A stretch of 8,012 bases of DNA, from NCBI GenBank assembly GCA_025924435.1, contig JAICIL010000210.1:1-8012 (forward strand), in the 5' to 3' direction. This DNA comes from Chloroflexia bacterium (GTDB lineage: Bacteria > Chloroflexota > Chloroflexia > Thermomicrobiales > JALYUS01). The position numbers and the translations under genes are program-made. How positions within the stretch are numbered: the first letter of the stretch is position 1; each line of letters starts with the position of its first letter. Below the pieces are notes generated by a model. It saw nothing but the letters and a program-made list of their open reading frames with translations, did not search any database and had not been told where the DNA came from. Positions 6,097 to 8,012 of this stretch are shown piece by piece.

Positions 6097-7080
6097 TTAC
6101 TCCGCTGTTGAGGCAAACGCGGCGAACGCGTCGTCCAGTCGCCGCCTGCCGCGCTCCCCGATGGGCAGCGCGCGGTAGCGATCCGCGCCGACGTTGCCGG
6201 ATGTGCCGTGCGTTTGGGTGCGTTGGGGTCGGGGTTTCGCGGGTTCCTCGTCCTTGATCTCGGCCAGTGTCCGGGCCTGCAAGGTCGCCTTGCCCGCCTT
6301 GACGAGCGCGCGGTACATGCGCCGCGCCGCCTTGTCCGCGTCGGCCGTCGTCGCGGCGCGCTGGTATTCCTCGAGGAAATCCCGCGCGTCCTCGTCCGAG
6401 GCGGCGAGTTCGTTGAGGAGGGCGTGGACGGCGGCGCGGTCGTAGCCGAGCGGCGCGCCATCCTCGACCAGTGCGAGGAGCGCGTCCTTGTAATGGGCGG
6501 CGGCCACCGCTTCCTTCTCGGAGGCGAGGTTCGCCGTGGCGCGTTCGGCCTCGGCCACGCCCTGCTCCTCGGCGGCGAGCGTGTTGGCGACGAAGGTCTC
6601 CACCCGCAGGCGTTCCTCCATCGCGTCCGCCGCCGTCAGGTAGCGCTGGCCGCCGTCCGCCTGGAGTTTCTGCAATGCGTAGCCGCGGGCGTCCCGCTCC
6701 AACTGCGCGCGCTTCAACTCCTTGCGCATCTGCGCCAACTCCGCGTTCGCCTTCGCCTGGTCGGCGCGGGCGCGCTTCGTCTCGGCCTCGATGCGCCGGG
6801 CAAGTTCCTCCTCGGTCAGCGTGACCTTCGCCGGGGCCTCGGTGGGCGCGGCATCGTCATCGCCGGGTTCCGTCTCCTCGGCCGCTGCGTCGGCGGGCGC
6901 GCGCCCGGCCGCGGACGATGCCTCGTCCGTGGTCGCGGGGGGTGCGCCGTCCTGCGCGGGCGGGGCGAGTTCGTCGGGGGTGAGGAAGTCGTCGCGCAAC
7001 TCCCCGAAGGCGGCGTCGATCAGGGCCGCGCCGCGCGGGTTCGGTGCGTCGGTTGTCGTGGTCTCGGTGGTCGCGGACAC
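6097..7080 (-). CDS. Scaffolding protein (capsid assembly)
   Basis: This 327-residue protein starts at GTG 7080-7078. The best SD is GGAG ten bases upstream, which lies in a hairpin stem; no in-frame start with an SD is seen further up. Residues 1-85 are Ala/Pro/Thr-rich and strongly acidic (for example E-E-T-E-P-G-D-D-D at 68-76) and probably disordered. Residues 88-140 are a Lys/Glu/Ala/Arg-rich coiled coil. More helix continues to about 275. The C-terminus (281-327) is basic and ends with the helical segment G-E-R-G-R-R-R-L-D-D-A-F, like the capsid-binding end of many scaffolds. Acidic disorder, coiled coil, basic C-terminal helix and position directly before the capsid gene with a six-base gap all match phage scaffolds. 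It would guide shell assembly and then leave. No protease motif is seen, so a fused prohead protease is unlikely. Confidence 0.78.
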   Translation of the reverse strand: MSATTETTTTDAPNPRGAALIDAAFGELRDDFLTPDELAPPAQDGAPPATTDEASSAAGRAPADAAAEETEPGDDDAAPTEAPAKVTLTEEELARRIEAETKRARADQAKANAELAQMRKELKRAQLERDARGYALQKLQADGGQRYLTAADAMEERLRVETFVANTLAAEEQGVAEAERATANLASEKEAVAAAHYKDALLALVEDGAPLGYDRAAVHALLNELAASDEDARDFLEEYQRAATTADADKAARRMYRALVKAGKATLQARTLAEIKDEEPAKPRPQRTQTHGTSGNVGADRYRALPIGERGRRRLDDAFAAFASTAE

Positions 7081-7081
7081 G

Positions 7082-7112
7082 AAAAAAGCGCTCCATTTGC
7101 CGGTGAGAGCGC
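7082..7112 (-). promoter_or_regulatory. Leader hairpin with U-run covering the scaffold SD (attenuator-like)
   Basis: On the minus strand, GCGCTC (7112-7107) pairs with GAGCGC (7093-7088) around a 13-base loop; one T-G wobble extends the stem. Six T's (7087-7082) follow immediately, then C and the GTG start at 7080. The shape is that of an intrinsic terminator, though the stem is short and the loop large. The 3' arm contains the GGAG that serves as SD for the scaffold gene, so folding would also hide the ribosome site. A second upstream copy, GCGCTCC (7142-7136), can pair with GGAGCGC (7094-7088) over seven bases and would compete. Base pairing is seen; regulation is inferred. Confidence 0.45.
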
Positions 7113-7176
7113 AGGGGGCGCATCATGGGGCAGACGGAGCGCAAAGGGCGCGTCCTGTTTTATCTTGTTCGCCGCC

Positions 7177-7206
7177 AGTCTAGCACATCCGTACGTACGC
7201 CGTCAA
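7177..7206 (-). promoter_or_regulatory. Sigma70-type promoter for the scaffold-capsid operon
   Basis: Minus-strand TTGACG (7206-7201, -35) is separated by 18 bases from TAGACT (7182-7177, -10). The -10 is preceded by TG one base upstream, an extended -10. The -35 matches five of six consensus bases, and the -10 has the key first T, second A and last T. The start would fall near 7170, giving a leader of about 90 bases before the GTG at 7080. It sits in the only gene-free space over 100 bases, which is AT-richer just downstream (7152-7170), consistent with easy melting. A house-keeping sigma factor would read it, so host polymerase can transcribe the head genes. Confidence 0.68.
7190..7199. promoter_or_regulatory. 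10-bp perfect palindrome in the promoter spacer (possible operator)
   Basis: CGTACGTACG is self-complementary and lies wholly between the -35 and -10 boxes. A dimeric repressor or activator bound here would contact both boxes. No second copy was noticed in the window, and the alternating CG/TA pattern could arise by chance, so operator function is a guess. Confidence 0.3.
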
Positions 7207-7213
7207 TCGGGCG

Positions 7214-7393
7214 TCAACGGCAGGGCACGGTCGCCTCGAAGCGCCGCCCGTCGCTGTGCGTGATCGTCACGATCACGCCGCCCGTGGCGGGCAGCACCTC
7301 CACCGTGCGCTGCCCGTGCCCGTCGTGGAACTCGCTCAGCACCGCCCCCGAGGGCAGCGTGCGCGCCAGGGGCCGCCGGTTCGTCACACTCAT
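7214..7393 (-). CDS. Hypothetical protein, 59 residues
   Basis: ATG at 7393-7391 to TGA at 7216-7214. A GGGGGGATGGG SD begins inside the TAG stop of the upstream gene, and the gap is ten bases. The spacing and SD match the other true genes here, and codon third positions are almost all G or C. The protein is basic at the start (T-N-R-R-P-L-A-R-T), then has two or three predicted strands: R-T-V-E-V-L-P (29-35), G-V-I-V-T-I-T-H (39-46) and R-F-E-A-T-V-P (51-57). There is no membrane segment and no known motif. It lies directly before the capsid promoter and so ends the upstream transcript unit. I do not recognise a family; a small head accessory or regulatory protein are both possible. Confidence 0.6.
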   Translation of the reverse strand: MSVTNRRPLARTLPSGAVLSEFHDGHGQRTVEVLPATGGVIVTITHSDGRRFEATVPCR

Positions 7394-7403
7394 CCCATCC
7401 CCC

Positions 7404-8012
7404 CTATGCCGCCTTCTGCTTGCGCGGCGGCAGTTTGCCGCCCTGCGCCTTGATCGCCGCGTAGTTCGCCTGCTGCTGCGCCGTGTACACCTTGCCGCCC
7501 GCCGCCGGGGCCGGGGCGCGCGTGCCGCCCGCCGGCAGGGTGCCGCTCCCCGGCAAGCGCGCGATGGTGCGCCCCGCCAGCGCGTCCGCCAATGCGCCCG
7601 TCGGCACGCCGCGCATCGCCGAGAGGATGTCCTCGGTCGTGCCGTGGAGGAACTGCGGATGGTAGCCCGGCAGATGCCCGCTGCCCGGCAGCCCGGCAGC
7701 CGATGGCAGCCCGGTAGCCCCCGGCAGCCCGGCAGCGGGGCGTTGCGGAGCCGTGCGGGCTTTGATTTCGTCCGCGCGGAGGGCGGCGAGGGCCGCCTCG
7801 TACTGCGCCGCCGTGACGCCTTTCTGCCCGAGGATGCCGCGCACCGCCGGGTCGGAGAGCGCCGCCTTGTACTCCGGCGTCCCCTTCGCCAGCGTGCGGT
7901 ACTCCGCGAAGAAGTCGTTGCCCGCCTGCCGGTTCGCCGCGAAACTCGCGGATGCGCCGGACGAGCGGCCAGGCGCGCGCGGCGCGGACGGCCTGCGCGG
8001 GGCGGAGGTGCG
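7404..8012 (-). CDS. C-terminal part of an unrecognised virion-module protein (5' end outside window)
   Basis: The frame is open from the window edge at 8012 to TAG at 7406-7404, giving 202 residues. A GTG at 7844 is a possible internal start but has no SD, and coding-like sequence continues upstream, so the gene very likely begins outside. Residues 1-25 are Arg/Pro/Ser/Ala-rich and disordered. Residues 28-80 are helical and charged (N-D-F-F-A-E-Y-R-T-L-A-K-G-T, then Q-Y-E-A-A-L-A-A-L-R-A-D). A Gly-Leu-Pro repeat follows, then another helix (T-E-D-I-L-S-A-M) and a second LPGSG-type linker. The C-terminus is Lys-rich and basic (P-P-R-K-Q-K-A-A). Position before the scaffold gene would suit the tail end of a portal, minor head or internal protein, but no domain proves this. 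Confidence 0.6.
   Translation of the reverse strand, partial: RTSAPRRPSAPRAPGRSSGASASFAANRQAGNDFFAEYRTLAKGTPEYKAALSDPAVRGILGQKGVTAAQYEAALAALRADEIKARTAPQRPAAGLPGATGLPSAAGLPGSGHLPGYHPQFLHGTTEDILSAMRGVPTGALADALAGRTIARLPGSGTLPAGGTRAPAPAAGGKVYTAQQQANYAAIKAQGGKLPPRKQKAA
7662..7736 (-). repeat. Gly-Leu-Pro repeat (about 18-bp units) in the partial gene
   Basis: The DNA repeats variants of GGGCTGCC, encoding units near six residues: A-A-G-L-P-G-A-T, G-L-P-S-A-A, G-L-P-G-S-G, H-L-P-G. A related L-P-G-S-G-T-L-P-A-G segment occurs further downstream in the same protein (around 7530-7555). It is most likely a flexible linker that grew by slippage; the Gly-X-X register is too short and irregular for a collagen helix. 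Confidence 0.6.

Noticed and set aside
6857..7144. Minus-strand 95-residue frame starting in the scaffold leader
   Set aside because: Possible leader peptide start at 7144 considered, but the product is His/Arg-rich, overlaps the scaffold gene out of frame and has no good SD.
5053..7263. Two plus-strand open frames of about 350 residues each (5053-6111 and 6208-7263)
   Set aside because: Antisense to the capsid and scaffold genes, whose proteins have clear family features; the antisense translations do not.
7662..7736. CRISPR-like or tandem-repeat array
   Set aside because: Repeats are short, imperfect and in frame within a coding region, with no unique spacers; this is a protein repeat.

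Overview
This window is a piece of a tailed-phage or prophage virion-structure module. Every gene I can support lies on the minus strand, so transcription runs from high to low coordinates. The DNA is very GC-rich throughout (roughly two thirds G+C or more by eye). Starts are ATG or GTG, and Shine-Dalgarno (SD) sites are G-rich and often fused to the preceding stop codon. This fits a phage of a high-GC bacterium. The sequence does not show which phylum, or whether the element is integrated: no integrase, att site or host gene is visible.

Layout in transcription order. (1) 8012-7404: C-terminal part of an unrecognised protein with a Gly-Leu-Pro-rich repeat, entering from outside the window; a portal or minor head protein is possible from position only. 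(2) 7393-7214: a 59-residue ORF of unknown function. (3) 7213-7081: the only substantial intergenic space. It holds a good sigma70-type promoter with an extended -10 and a 10-bp palindrome in its spacer, then a leader ending in a hairpin plus U-run that abuts the next start codon and covers its SD. (4) 7080-6097: scaffolding-like protein. (5) 6090-5035: HK97-fold major capsid protein. (6) 5012-4596: small beta-rich protein, probably capsid decoration. (7) 4585-4564: GC-rich terminator-like hairpin. (8) 4545-3586: probable head-tail adaptor carrying an Ig/FN3-like insertion. (9) 3573-1336: 745-residue tail protein with beta-propeller-like repeats and a distinct C-terminal beta domain. (10) 1336-743: PD-(D/E)XK-like (Vsr/DUF559-type) nuclease-fold protein with a degenerate active site. 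(11) 743-57: short tail-fibre or receptor-binding protein. (12) 47-1: first 15 codons of a probable SGNH/GDSL hydrolase.

The genes appear to form one morphogenesis programme. Scaffold and capsid proteins build the procapsid under their own promoter. Adaptor and propeller protein would close the portal vertex and form the tail. The fibre and the presumed SGNH hydrolase would act on the host surface. The last three complete genes overlap by one base (TGATG) and are probably translationally coupled. No tail-tube or tape-measure gene lies between capsid and fibre. With an adaptor followed by a propeller protein, this recalls the gp11-gp12 order of T7-like short-tailed phages, but that comparison is inference. 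The main unusual points are the nuclease-fold protein inside the tail operon and the apparently regulated leader before the scaffold gene.
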